Source: Candidatus Scybalocola faecigallinarum
GTDB lineage: Bacteria; Bacillota; Clostridia; Lachnospirales; Lachnospiraceae
Direction of reading: 5' to 3'
Length of the DNA stretch: 64,000 nt
Assembly: GCA_018711005.1 (NCBI GenBank)
Contig: DVIT01000012.1
Location: forward strand, 87,170-151,169
Part shown: positions 37,163-45,726 of the stretch, piece by piece
Numbering within the stretch: position 1 is the first letter of the stretch
Layout: the number at the start of each line of letters is the position of its first letter
Notes under the pieces: generated by a model
What the model saw: the letters and a program-made list of their open reading frames with translations, nothing else
What the model was told of the DNA's origin: nothing
The model's database searches: none
Program-made: the position numbers and the translations under genes

Positions 37163-37883
37163 ATCTTATGTTGCCTTTGACCTGGAAACCACAGGCCTGA
37201 GCGTGGAAGAAAATTGTATTATTGAATTTGGCGCCCTGAAAGTGCGGGACGGGGCCGTTGCCGGTCGGTTTATGACCTTTGTCCGGCCGGAGGAGGAGAT
37301 CACAGAGCGGATCACGGAAATTACCGGGATCACCAACGCCATGACCGCGGATGCGCCTTCCATTGAGGAGGTTATGAAAGCGTTCGTGGACTTTTGTGAG
37401 GACGATGTGCTTATTGGCCATAATCTGATGTTTGATTACAGCTTTGCCAAAAAGTATGCCGGACGGTGCGGCTATGCCTTTGAAAAAAAGGGCATTGACA
37501 CCTTAAAGATCGCCCGGACCGTGTGTACCGGACTTGTGTCCAAAAGCCTTGGCGCCTTATGCGACCATTACGGCATTGTCAATGACCAGGCCCACAGAGC
37601 CTACCACGACGCCCTGGCTACGGCCAAGCTTTATCAGACGATGGCCCATTACTATGAAAATGACCATGAGGCGCTGTTTGCGCCGGCACCCCTGATTTAC
37701 AGAGAAAAAAAGGTCCAGCCGGCCACGCCAAAGCAAAAAGCCTACTTGAATGAATTGATCAAATATCATAAAATAGACTTTAACGAAGATATAGAGGCGA
37801 TGAACCGCAGCCAAATGTCTAAAGCTATTGATAAAATTTTATTAAATTATGGTATCCCCGGGAAAAAACGGGGGAATCTATAG
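37155..37883 (+). CDS. DnaQ/PolC-like 3'-5' exonuclease family protein
   Basis: 'YVAFDLETTGLSVEENCIIEFGALKV', 'LIGHNLMFDYSFA', 'HRAYHDALATAKLY'. Confidence 0.9.
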   Translation: MLRSYVAFDLETTGLSVEENCIIEFGALKVRDGAVAGRFMTFVRPEEEITERITEITGITNAMTADAPSIEEVMKAFVDFCEDDVLIGHNLMFDYSFAKKYAGRCGYAFEKKGIDTLKIARTVCTGLVSKSLGALCDHYGIVNDQAHRAYHDALATAKLYQTMAHYYENDHEALFAPAPLIYREKKVQPATPKQKAYLNELIKYHKIDFNEDIEAMNRSQMSKAIDKILLNYGIPGKKRGNL

Positions 37884-37899
37884 AAAGAAGGAATCGCAT

Positions 37900-38001
37900 A
37901 TGTTTTATAATCGGAAATCAAAAAGGATCATCTCCGGCGTGATCATCGGTATTCTTATTGTGTCCATGATTGCCGGTATTTTTGCAGGCTTTGCCGTGTA
38001 A
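37900..38001 (+). CDS. 33-aa small single-TM protein MFYNRKSKRIISGVIIGILIVSMIAGIFAGFAV
   Basis: Good RBS (AGAAAGAAGGA), basic N-terminus followed by one TM helix; fits in the gap between flanking CDSs; absent from the supplied ORF track because of length. Confidence 0.65.
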   Translation: MFYNRKSKRIISGVIIGILIVSMIAGIFAGFAV

Positions 38002-38032
38002 AGCATGATCCGCAGCTGAAAGGAAAACGCCT

Positions 38033-39523
38033 ATGAAAAAATTATTAGGAAATATACTGGCCATTATGGGCCTTGTGCTGTTTTGCTGTATTCTTCCGGG
38101 AAGGACAGGCTATGCGGCGGATGAGCCGGTGATCCCGGAAGGCGTGGAAGTGGAAGGAATCGATCTGAGCAACATGACCCCGGAGGAGGCCAAGGCGGCG
38201 TTAAACAGCTTTGTGGAAGATGTTAAAGGCCGTACCCTCCATCTGACAGACAGCGACGGCACGGTGATGGATATTCCATTTTCCCAGTTTGGGGTCGATA
38301 TTGCAGATCCCGGGGTGGTGGATAAGCTGAGCCAGATCGGCAGCGGCGGAAATATCCTGACCCGCTATAAAGCGTTAAGAGATGTGCAAAACGGCCATGG
38401 GGACTATCAGATCCAGTTTACATGCGACCAGGCGGCTCTTGAAAGTATTTTAAATGAGCGGGCAGGGGAAGTGAACCGAGATCCTCAGGATGCCATATTA
38501 GTCCGCCACGGGGGACAGCTGATCATTACCGATGAAGTGATTGGCCGCACCCTAAAGGCTTCAGAGACTGCCAAGGCAGCTGCAGATACGATCAAAGGCG
38601 GCTGGGACCGGCAGGATCTGAGCATTGCGGCAGCCTTTGATGAGGCAGCTCCGGCCCATACGGCCCAGGAGCTTTCTGTGGTCCAGGACGTTCTTGGAAC
38701 ATACACCACAAGCTTTGCAGGAAGCGGCTATAATCGTATTGAAAATATAAAAAACGGAGCAGCAAAGATTGACGAGACGATCCTGTATCCGGGCGATGAA
38801 TTTTCATTTACCCAGGAGGTTGCCCCATTTACCGCGGAAAACGGCTATTATATTGCCGGAGGCTATGCATCCGGGAAAAATGTAGATACTATGGGCGGAG
38901 GCATTTGCCAGGTATCCTCTACTTTGTATAATACCGTGCTTCGTTCCGAGCTGACAGTGCTGGAACGGACCAACCATATGATGACGGTAGGCTATGTGCC
39001 TTTAGGGGCAGACGCCACCATTGCGGAACCGACCATTGATTTTAAATTCAGAAATGACTATGATTACCCGGTTTACATTGAGGCCTACACTTACGGAAGC
39101 TCTGTAACAGTGACCTTTTACGGCAAGGAAACCCGGCCGTCCAACCGGACGCTGGAGTTTGAAAGCGTGACCGAGCAGACCATGGATCCCGGCGCGGATG
39201 TGGTGACTGAAGATCCCACCATGCCGATAGGCTATGAGCAGGTGACCCAGGCGGCCCATACCGGCTATGTGGCATCTTTTTATAAGCTTGTTTATGTGGA
39301 CGGTGTCCTGGAAAGCCGGGAGCTGATCAACCGCAGCACTTACAATGCTTATCCCCGTTATGTGACCCGGGGAACAAAGCAGCCGGAAACTCAGCAGCCG
39401 GAAACATCCGCACCTGAGACATCGGCGCCGGAAACAACACCGCCCCAGACCCAGGCGCCTGGGGACGGGAGTGCCGCCTCCGGGGGCGGCGCTGTGACAC
39501 CCCAGCCGGATCCGGCTGCATAG
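38033..39523 (+). CDS. VanW family protein with peptidoglycan-binding-like domain
   Basis: 'YPGDEFSFTQEVAPFTAENGYYIAGGYASGKNVDTMGGGICQVSSTLYNTVL...NHMMTVGYVPLGADATI'; PET-rich tail. Confidence 0.92.
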   Translation: MKKLLGNILAIMGLVLFCCILPGRTGYAADEPVIPEGVEVEGIDLSNMTPEEAKAALNSFVEDVKGRTLHLTDSDGTVMDIPFSQFGVDIADPGVVDKLSQIGSGGNILTRYKALRDVQNGHGDYQIQFTCDQAALESILNERAGEVNRDPQDAILVRHGGQLIITDEVIGRTLKASETAKAAADTIKGGWDRQDLSIAAAFDEAAPAHTAQELSVVQDVLGTYTTSFAGSGYNRIENIKNGAAKIDETILYPGDEFSFTQEVAPFTAENGYYIAGGYASGKNVDTMGGGICQVSSTLYNTVLRSELTVLERTNHMMTVGYVPLGADATIAEPTIDFKFRNDYDYPVYIEAYTYGSSVTVTFYGKETRPSNRTLEFESVTEQTMDPGADVVTEDPTMPIGYEQVTQAAHTGYVASFYKLVYVDGVLESRELINRSTYNAYPRYVTRGTKQPETQQPETSAPETSAPETTPPQTQAPGDGSAASGGGAVTPQPDPAA

Positions 39524-39531
39524 GGAGGTTT

Positions 39532-40542
39532 TTGTCTTTGAAAATCGGAAAATTAAAAGAAAGCATTTTAGACAGGTCTGTATTTAAACAGATCCATAAA
39601 AGAAATGACAATGTATTATGTAAACCTAAAGCTGGGCTTGGGTATCAGCAGATACAAACCGGGCCGGATACATATATGACAGTCACTGTGAATACGGTGG
39701 AAGGGACGCCTTTTCAGGCCGGGGCCCTGGCTGTGCCAAGGGCAGTCAACAGCCTGGTCTGCTCCGGGGCTGTGCCGGCGGGGATCATGCTTTCCCTGAC
39801 GGTGCCGGAAGAAACCCAGGAACCGGAGTTTCGCAAAATGATCCATAGGATAGAGTCGGATTGCCAGGCGGAAAATATTGATCTGGCAGGCGGCCATACC
39901 CAGGTCAGCCCAGGCGTTTCCCGGGTCATTGCCGGTGTGACCGGCCTTGGCGTTATGAGACCGGGGACAGGGGCCGGCCGGGGTGGGGCCTCGGCGGCCC
40001 CCCGGGCGGGGCAAAGTATTATTATGACCAAATGGGCCGGCATGTCCGGCGCCTGGCTTCTTGAACAGGAATATCATGAAGCTTTTGTAAATAAATATAA
40101 CTATGATATTGCCGCGGCTATTGCAGGCATGGATCAGTATTTTTCTGTGACCCGGGAAGCAGCAGCGGCATTGGCAGAGGAAGCCTGCTTTTTATATGAT
40201 CTGTCGGAAAGCGGTGTGTTTGGCGGCTTGTGGGAAGCGGCCCAGGCCGGACATACCGGTCTTTGGGTAGATTTAAAGGCGATCCCCATCCGGCAGGAAG
40301 TAGTGGAGCTGTGTGATTTTGTGGATGTTAATCCGTACAAGATCCCGTCCATGGGCGCTCTGCTCATTGCTTCGGAACACGGCGACCGTCTGGTACAGAC
40401 ATTAAAGAGCCAGGGCATTCCGGCGGCGGTGATCGGCCAGTTTACCCAGGACAATGACCGGATCGTCATGAATGATGACGAGGTGCGCTATCTGGAGCCG
40501 CCCTCAGGCCTGGAGCTGCCGAAAGGGGGACAGGCCCGGTAA
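39532..40542 (+). CDS. AIR synthase/HypE-related protein
   Basis: 'NSLVCSGAVPAGIMLSLTVPEE...LAGGHTQVSPGVSRVIAGVTGLGVM...SIIMTKWAGMSGAWLL'. Confidence 0.75.
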   Translation: MSLKIGKLKESILDRSVFKQIHKRNDNVLCKPKAGLGYQQIQTGPDTYMTVTVNTVEGTPFQAGALAVPRAVNSLVCSGAVPAGIMLSLTVPEETQEPEFRKMIHRIESDCQAENIDLAGGHTQVSPGVSRVIAGVTGLGVMRPGTGAGRGGASAAPRAGQSIIMTKWAGMSGAWLLEQEYHEAFVNKYNYDIAAAIAGMDQYFSVTREAAAALAEEACFLYDLSESGVFGGLWEAAQAGHTGLWVDLKAIPIRQEVVELCDFVDVNPYKIPSMGALLIASEHGDRLVQTLKSQGIPAAVIGQFTQDNDRIVMNDDEVRYLEPPSGLELPKGGQAR

Positions 40543-40620
40543 GGGCAGGGTTTTCCGCCCGGATGATGATTGGCCGGACGAATGGCCGCAGCAAAATATA
40601 TGGAAAGGATGATACGTGGA

Positions 40621-41103
40621 ATGAAAGAGAAAATTTTGTCAGTTATAGAGAAAAACAGTAAGATCAGTGTAGAGGATCTGGCCGTTGTTTTAGGCGAAAA
40701 GGAAGAAGATGTAGCTCAGGCGATTTATGAAATGGAAAGAGATAAGACCATCTGCGGCTATCATACGATCATTAACTGGGGCAATACTTCTGTGGATAAG
40801 GTCGTTGCCCTCATCGAAGTCCGTGTTACACCTCAGCGGGGCCAGGGCTTTGATAAGATCGCAGAGCGCATTTACAATTTCAGCGAAGTCGATACCGTTT
40901 ATCTTATATCCGGCGGCTTTGATCTGATGGTAATCCTGGAAGGCAAATCCCTGCAGGAGGTAGCCCACTTTGTATCATCCAAGCTGGCTACAATGGAATC
41001 TATTTTAAGCACAGCGACCCACTTTGTTTTAAAGAAATATAAAGACCACGGGACGATCATGATCCCGGAGACTAAAAAAGAAAGGATGCTGATTACACCT
41101 TGA
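40621..41103 (+). CDS. Lrp/AsnC family transcriptional regulator
   Basis: 'VEDLAVVLGEKEEDVAQAIYEMERDKTICGYHTIINW' and RAM domain 'VDTVYLISGGFDLMVILEGKSLQEVAHFV'; overlaps the aminotransferase start. Confidence 0.9.
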   Translation: MKEKILSVIEKNSKISVEDLAVVLGEKEEDVAQAIYEMERDKTICGYHTIINWGNTSVDKVVALIEVRVTPQRGQGFDKIAERIYNFSEVDTVYLISGGFDLMVILEGKSLQEVAHFVSSKLATMESILSTATHFVLKKYKDHGTIMIPETKKERMLITP

Positions 41104-42290
41104 GAAATCCATTATCCAAAACCATCACAGAGATTAAACCATCCGGCATCCGAAAGTTTTTTGACCTGGTCACTGAAATGAACGATCCGGAAGTCATCTC
41201 CCTTGGCGTAGGCGAGCCGGACTTTGATACCCCCTGGTTTATCCGGGAGGAAGGCATTTACTCCCTGGAAAAGGGACGGACATTTTATACATCCAACTCC
41301 GGCTTAAAGGAGCTGCGGGAGGAAATCTGCAATTATCTGGAGCGGCACTGCCATGTGTCTTATGATTATCAGCATGAGGTTCTTGTAACCGTAGGCGGAT
41401 CGGAAGCCATTGATATTGGCCTGAGAGCCATGCTGGATCCGGGCGACGAGGTGCTGATCCCTCAGCCAAGCTATGTTTCCTATGAACCTTGTACTATTTT
41501 GGCCGGAGGCGTGCCTGTCATTATTAACCTGAAGGAAGAAAATGAATTCCGCCTGACAAAGGAAGATCTTCTTAATGCCATTACCCCAAAGACAAAGGTG
41601 CTGATCATGCCTTTCCCTAACAACCCTACAGGGGCGATCATGGAAAGAAAAGATCTGGAAGCCATTGCCCAGGTATGTATTGAAAAAGATATTTTCGTTA
41701 TGTCCGATGAAATCTACAGCGCCCTTACCTATGGGGTGGAGCATGTTTCCATTGCTTCCTTGCCGGGAATGAAGGAGCGGACCATCCTTATTAACGGCTT
41801 TTCCAAGGGCTATGCCATGACCGGATGGCGCCTTGGCTATGCCTGCGGGCCGAAAGAGATCATTGAGCAGATGACAAAGATCCACCAGTTTGCCATTATG
41901 TGCGCGCCGACCACCAGCCAGTATGCAGCTGTACAGGCATTAAAATACGGCGATGACGAGGTGGAAAAAATGCGCCAGTCTTATGACCAGCGGCGCAAGT
42001 TCCTCATTCACACTTTCCGCAAAATGGGACTGGAATGCTTTGAGCCTTTTGGCGCATTTTACATATTCCCAAGCATTAAGAGCCTGAACATGTCCTCCGA
42101 CGAATTTGCCCAGAGACTTTTACAGGCTGAGAAAGTAGCTGTAGTTCCGGGAACCGCTTTTGGCGACTGCGGTGAAGGCTTCCTGCGTATTTCCTATGCC
42201 TATTCTCTGGAAGAATTAAAGACAGCTACAGACCGTATTGCTCGCTTTGTGGCTTATCTTAAGGAACACCCGGAGGGTGAAAAGCCATGA
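41100..42290 (+). CDS. PLP-dependent class I/II aminotransferase
   Basis: TTG start; 'ISLGVGEPDFDTPWFI', 'FPNNPTGAIM', 'VMSDEIYSALTY', 'INGFSKGYAMTGWRLGY'. Confidence 0.95.
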   Translation: MRNPLSKTITEIKPSGIRKFFDLVTEMNDPEVISLGVGEPDFDTPWFIREEGIYSLEKGRTFYTSNSGLKELREEICNYLERHCHVSYDYQHEVLVTVGGSEAIDIGLRAMLDPGDEVLIPQPSYVSYEPCTILAGGVPVIINLKEENEFRLTKEDLLNAITPKTKVLIMPFPNNPTGAIMERKDLEAIAQVCIEKDIFVMSDEIYSALTYGVEHVSIASLPGMKERTILINGFSKGYAMTGWRLGYACGPKEIIEQMTKIHQFAIMCAPTTSQYAAVQALKYGDDEVEKMRQSYDQRRKFLIHTFRKMGLECFEPFGAFYIFPSIKSLNMSSDEFAQRLLQAEKVAVVPGTAFGDCGEGFLRISYAYSLEELKTATDRIARFVAYLKEHPEGEKP

Positions 42291-42790
42291 TGAACATTGT
42301 CCTTTTAGAGCCGGAAATGCCGGCCAATACAGGAAATATCGGGCGGACCTGTGTTGCCACAGGCACGCGGCTCCATCTGATCGAGCCCCTGGGCTTCCGC
42401 ATTAACGATAAAACTGTGAAGCGTGCCGGCCTGGATTACTGGGACGACCTGGATGTGACTATTTACGACGATTTTAAGGACTTCCTTGAAAAAAATCCTC
42501 AGTGTGCCGGAAAGCTTTATATGTTTACCACAAAAGCAAAGCACTCTTACAGTGATGTGTCCTATCCGGAAGATGCGTGGCTGATGTTTGGCAAGGAAAG
42601 CGCCGGGATCCCGGAAGAAATCCTTGTGGAATATGAGGACTTTTGCGTACGCATCCCGATGATGGGAGAGATACGGTCACTGAACCTGTCCAACTCTGTG
42701 GCCATTGCCCTGTATGAGGCGCTGCGGCAAAATGATTTTGAACAGTTAAATAAACAAGGCGATCTCCACCGCCTTCACTGGAAAAAATAG
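42287..42790 (+). CDS. trmL: tRNA (cytidine(34)-2'-O)-methyltransferase (SPOUT)
   Basis: 'MNIVLLEPEMPANTGNIGRTCVATGTRLHLIEPLGFRI', 'LMFGKESAGIPEEIL', 'MGEIRSLNLSNSVAIALYEALRQ'. Confidence 0.94.
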   Translation: MMNIVLLEPEMPANTGNIGRTCVATGTRLHLIEPLGFRINDKTVKRAGLDYWDDLDVTIYDDFKDFLEKNPQCAGKLYMFTTKAKHSYSDVSYPEDAWLMFGKESAGIPEEILVEYEDFCVRIPMMGEIRSLNLSNSVAIALYEALRQNDFEQLNKQGDLHRLHWKK

Positions 42791-42795
42791 GTATT

Positions 42796-42848
42796 AAAAA
42801 GCCCATCCTCCCCTCCGGGTTACCCGGAATGGGAAGATGGGCTTTTTT
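42796..42848. terminator. Bidirectional terminator
   Basis: AAAAAGCCCATC...CCGGGTtACCCGG...GATGGGCTTTTTT between convergent genes. Confidence 0.92.
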
Positions 42849-42868
42849 CTATGGGTGCAGGCCAAGGC

Positions 42869-44671
42869 TTAGGCCATCAGTTCTTCCATTTCATCAATCA
42901 GACTGGAGAACAGGTTTAATGCTTCTTCAATAGGCTTTGGAGATTCCATATCCACACCGGCACCGCGAAGGAGTGAGATAGGATCTTTGGAGCAGCCGCC
43001 GGACAGGAAGGAAATGTAATCCTTCACAGCGCTTTCCCCTTCTTTTAAAATACGCTGGGACAGAGCCATGGCAGCGGAAAAGCCTGTAGCGTACTGGAAT
43101 ACGTAGAAATTGTAGAAGAAATGGGGGATACGTGCCCATTCAATGTCAATTTCAGGATCCACAACAACGTCGTCGCCGTAGTATTCTACGTTTAACTGAT
43201 GATACAGTTCTTTTAAGTAGTCTGCTGTAAGGCCAACGCCATTTTCGCTGGCTTCGTTGATCTTCATTTCAAACTCTGCAAACATGGTCTGGCGGTAAAG
43301 AGTCGTACGGAACTGCTCAAGGAAATAGTTGATCAGGTAAGCGCGGACTTTCTTATCTTCTGTATTTTTCAGAAGATACTGCATCAGCAGCGCCTCGTTG
43401 CAGGTAGAAGCAACCTCAGCAACAAAGATCACATATTCTGCATCCGGTGAAGGCTGGTTTTTATTGGACAGCCAGGAATGGATCGCATGTCCCATTTCAT
43501 GAGCCAGGGTAAATTCTGAATTTAATGTATCTTTATGATTCAGAAGGACAAACGGATGAACCTTATGTCCGGCAGAGTAAGCGCCGGAGCGTTTTCCTTT
43601 ATTTTCATAAACATCGATCCAGCGGTTTTCAAAGCCTTCTTTTAAAATGGCCTGATAGTCCGGTCCAAGGACAGATACGGCTTCCATAACATTTTTCTTG
43701 GCTTCCTCAAAGGAAACCTTTACATCGGCATCCGGAACCATGGATGTATACAGGTCGTACATATGAAGCTCGTCCACGCCCATAAGCTTTTTGCGCAGCT
43801 TCATATACTTGTGCATATAGCCCATATTGTCATGAACGGTCTGGATCAGGTTTTTATAAACCTTTACCGGAACATTTGTCACATTTAAAGCAGCCTCAAT
43901 GGTGGAAGGATACTTTCTGGCCTGGGCAAAGAACTTTAACTGGTTGACCTGAGCGGATAAAACAGCAGCAGATGTATTTTTGTGCTGATCCAGTGTATGG
44001 TACAGGTTCATAAATGCATCTTTGCGGATGCGGCGGTTGCTGTTTTCCATAAGAGAAATAAAGCTTCCGTGGGTCAGCGGCAGTTCATTGCCGTCATCAT
44101 CCAGTACCGGAGGAAATGCGGCATCGGCATTATCCATCATGGAGAAGATCGTCTCAGGTCCGTTGGCTACTTCTCCGGCAGCGGCTAAAAGCTTTTCCTC
44201 GGCAGGAGACAGGATATGATCCTTTAACCGGCGCACTTCCATAAGGCTGCGGCGGTAAACATTCAGTCCCGGCTCGTCTTTAAAAAACTGTTCCAGCGTT
44301 TCATCGGGGATAGCCAGGATCTCGGGGCTGGAAAATGCCAGACGTCCCACACAGTCTACATAAACGGACATGGCTCTGGATGACATGGCCTGGTATGTGC
44401 TGTTGGTCGTATCCACATCATAACGGCGCTGTGCATAGCCGTAAATATTGTCAATATTTTCATTGATCTGCGTTTCCAAGGTGCAGTAGCCGTAAAGGGA
44501 TGCTGCGCTTTCCCCAAGCTTACCCTGGTACTTTACGATTTCATCGGTTTGAGCGGCAAGCTTCTTTACCGCTTCCTCCCAGGCTTCATCAGAAGGAAAA
44601 ATATCCTCAATGGCCCAGGTATCCTTTGGATCCACCTGGTTTCTTTCTAAAATTTTTGATGCATCTGACAT
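42869..44671 (-). CDS. pepF: Oligoendopeptidase F
   Basis: 'LAHEMGHAIHSWLSNKNQP' HExxH; 'FVAEVASTCNEALL'; start MSDASKILERNQV. Confidence 0.95.
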   Translation of the reverse strand: MSDASKILERNQVDPKDTWAIEDIFPSDEAWEEAVKKLAAQTDEIVKYQGKLGESAASLYGYCTLETQINENIDNIYGYAQRRYDVDTTNSTYQAMSSRAMSVYVDCVGRLAFSSPEILAIPDETLEQFFKDEPGLNVYRRSLMEVRRLKDHILSPAEEKLLAAAGEVANGPETIFSMMDNADAAFPPVLDDDGNELPLTHGSFISLMENSNRRIRKDAFMNLYHTLDQHKNTSAAVLSAQVNQLKFFAQARKYPSTIEAALNVTNVPVKVYKNLIQTVHDNMGYMHKYMKLRKKLMGVDELHMYDLYTSMVPDADVKVSFEEAKKNVMEAVSVLGPDYQAILKEGFENRWIDVYENKGKRSGAYSAGHKVHPFVLLNHKDTLNSEFTLAHEMGHAIHSWLSNKNQPSPDAEYVIFVAEVASTCNEALLMQYLLKNTEDKKVRAYLINYFLEQFRTTLYRQTMFAEFEMKINEASENGVGLTADYLKELYHQLNVEYYGDDVVVDPEIDIEWARIPHFFYNFYVFQYATGFSAAMALSQRILKEGESAVKDYISFLSGGCSKDPISLLRGAGVDMESPKPIEEALNLFSSLIDEMEELMA

Positions 44672-44764
44672 GTATGTCACTCCTTTTTTATAATGTAATA
44701 AGACAAGGGGCACAACGTGGGGACAGTCCGTGTCTCATGCCTTTTTGCCCCTTGTCTCAAATGA

Positions 44765-45604
44765 TCAGAACGTCTGGACGGCAAAATATATAAGTATGAT
44801 CACACCCAGGATAATACGGTACCATCCGAAAGCTTTAAAGTCGTGCTTTTTAATATACGCCATAAGAAATTTAATAGCCAGGATGGAGACGATAAAGGCA
44901 ACTGCCATACCTACAATAAGGATCATCAGCTCCTGGGACGTAAAATGAAAGCCGAATTTTAAAAGCTTTAAGGCGCTTCCTCCAAGCATGGCCGGGATGG
45001 CCAGGAAAAATGTAAATTCTGCGGCCACGGTCCGGGAAATACCAATAAGCAGGGCGCCTACAATAGTGGCGCCGGAGCGGGAGGTGCCGGGAAATACAGC
45101 GGCGATCATCTGGAAAACGCCGATGATCAGCGCTGCCGTGTAAGTAATATCACTAATGGCATTAACCCTGGCGTTTTTGCTGAAACGGCTGTTTTCAATT
45201 ACAATAAACAGCACACCAAAAAGAATAAGCATAATAGCCACAGTCATATAATTGTAAAACAGGGCGTTGAGCCAGTCATCCAGGAAAATACCCACGATGG
45301 CCGCAGGGACTGAGGCGATGAGTATTTTCAGCCACATAATCATCATTGGCTGGTCTACGGTTAATTTTGTCCTGCCCTGGACCTTTTCTACCCCAAAGGG
45401 GAACAGCCGCTTCCAGTAAATGACCACAACGGCCAGGATGGCGCCGAGCTGGATCACCACTAAAAACATTTCCAAAAAGTCGGCAGTGACATTTAACGGC
45501 ATGATCTCATCCAGCAGGATCATGTGTCCGGTACTGCTAATAGGCAGCCATTCGGTAATACCTTCCACAATACCAAAAATTATTGCTTTGATCAGTTCAA
45601 TCAT
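44765..45604 (-). CDS. uppP: Undecaprenyl-diphosphate phosphatase
   Basis: 'IIFGIVEGITEWLPISSTGHMILLDEI', 'AAVFPGTSRSGATIVGALLIGISRTVAAEFTFFLAIPAMLG'. Confidence 0.95.
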   Translation of the reverse strand: MIELIKAIIFGIVEGITEWLPISSTGHMILLDEIMPLNVTADFLEMFLVVIQLGAILAVVVIYWKRLFPFGVEKVQGRTKLTVDQPMMIMWLKILIASVPAAIVGIFLDDWLNALFYNYMTVAIMLILFGVLFIVIENSRFSKNARVNAISDITYTAALIIGVFQMIAAVFPGTSRSGATIVGALLIGISRTVAAEFTFFLAIPAMLGGSALKLLKFGFHFTSQELMILIVGMAVAFIVSILAIKFLMAYIKKHDFKAFGWYRIILGVIILIYFAVQTF

Positions 45605-45726
45605 TGAGAGTCCTTTCTTTGTCTGATGGGCGTCCGGGTAAACAGCGCTTGCCCGGGCACCGCTGTTTTTATATAATATATTGAGATCCGGCACTTCCTA
45701 TGCGCCGGATCCGGCGGCACAGGCCG

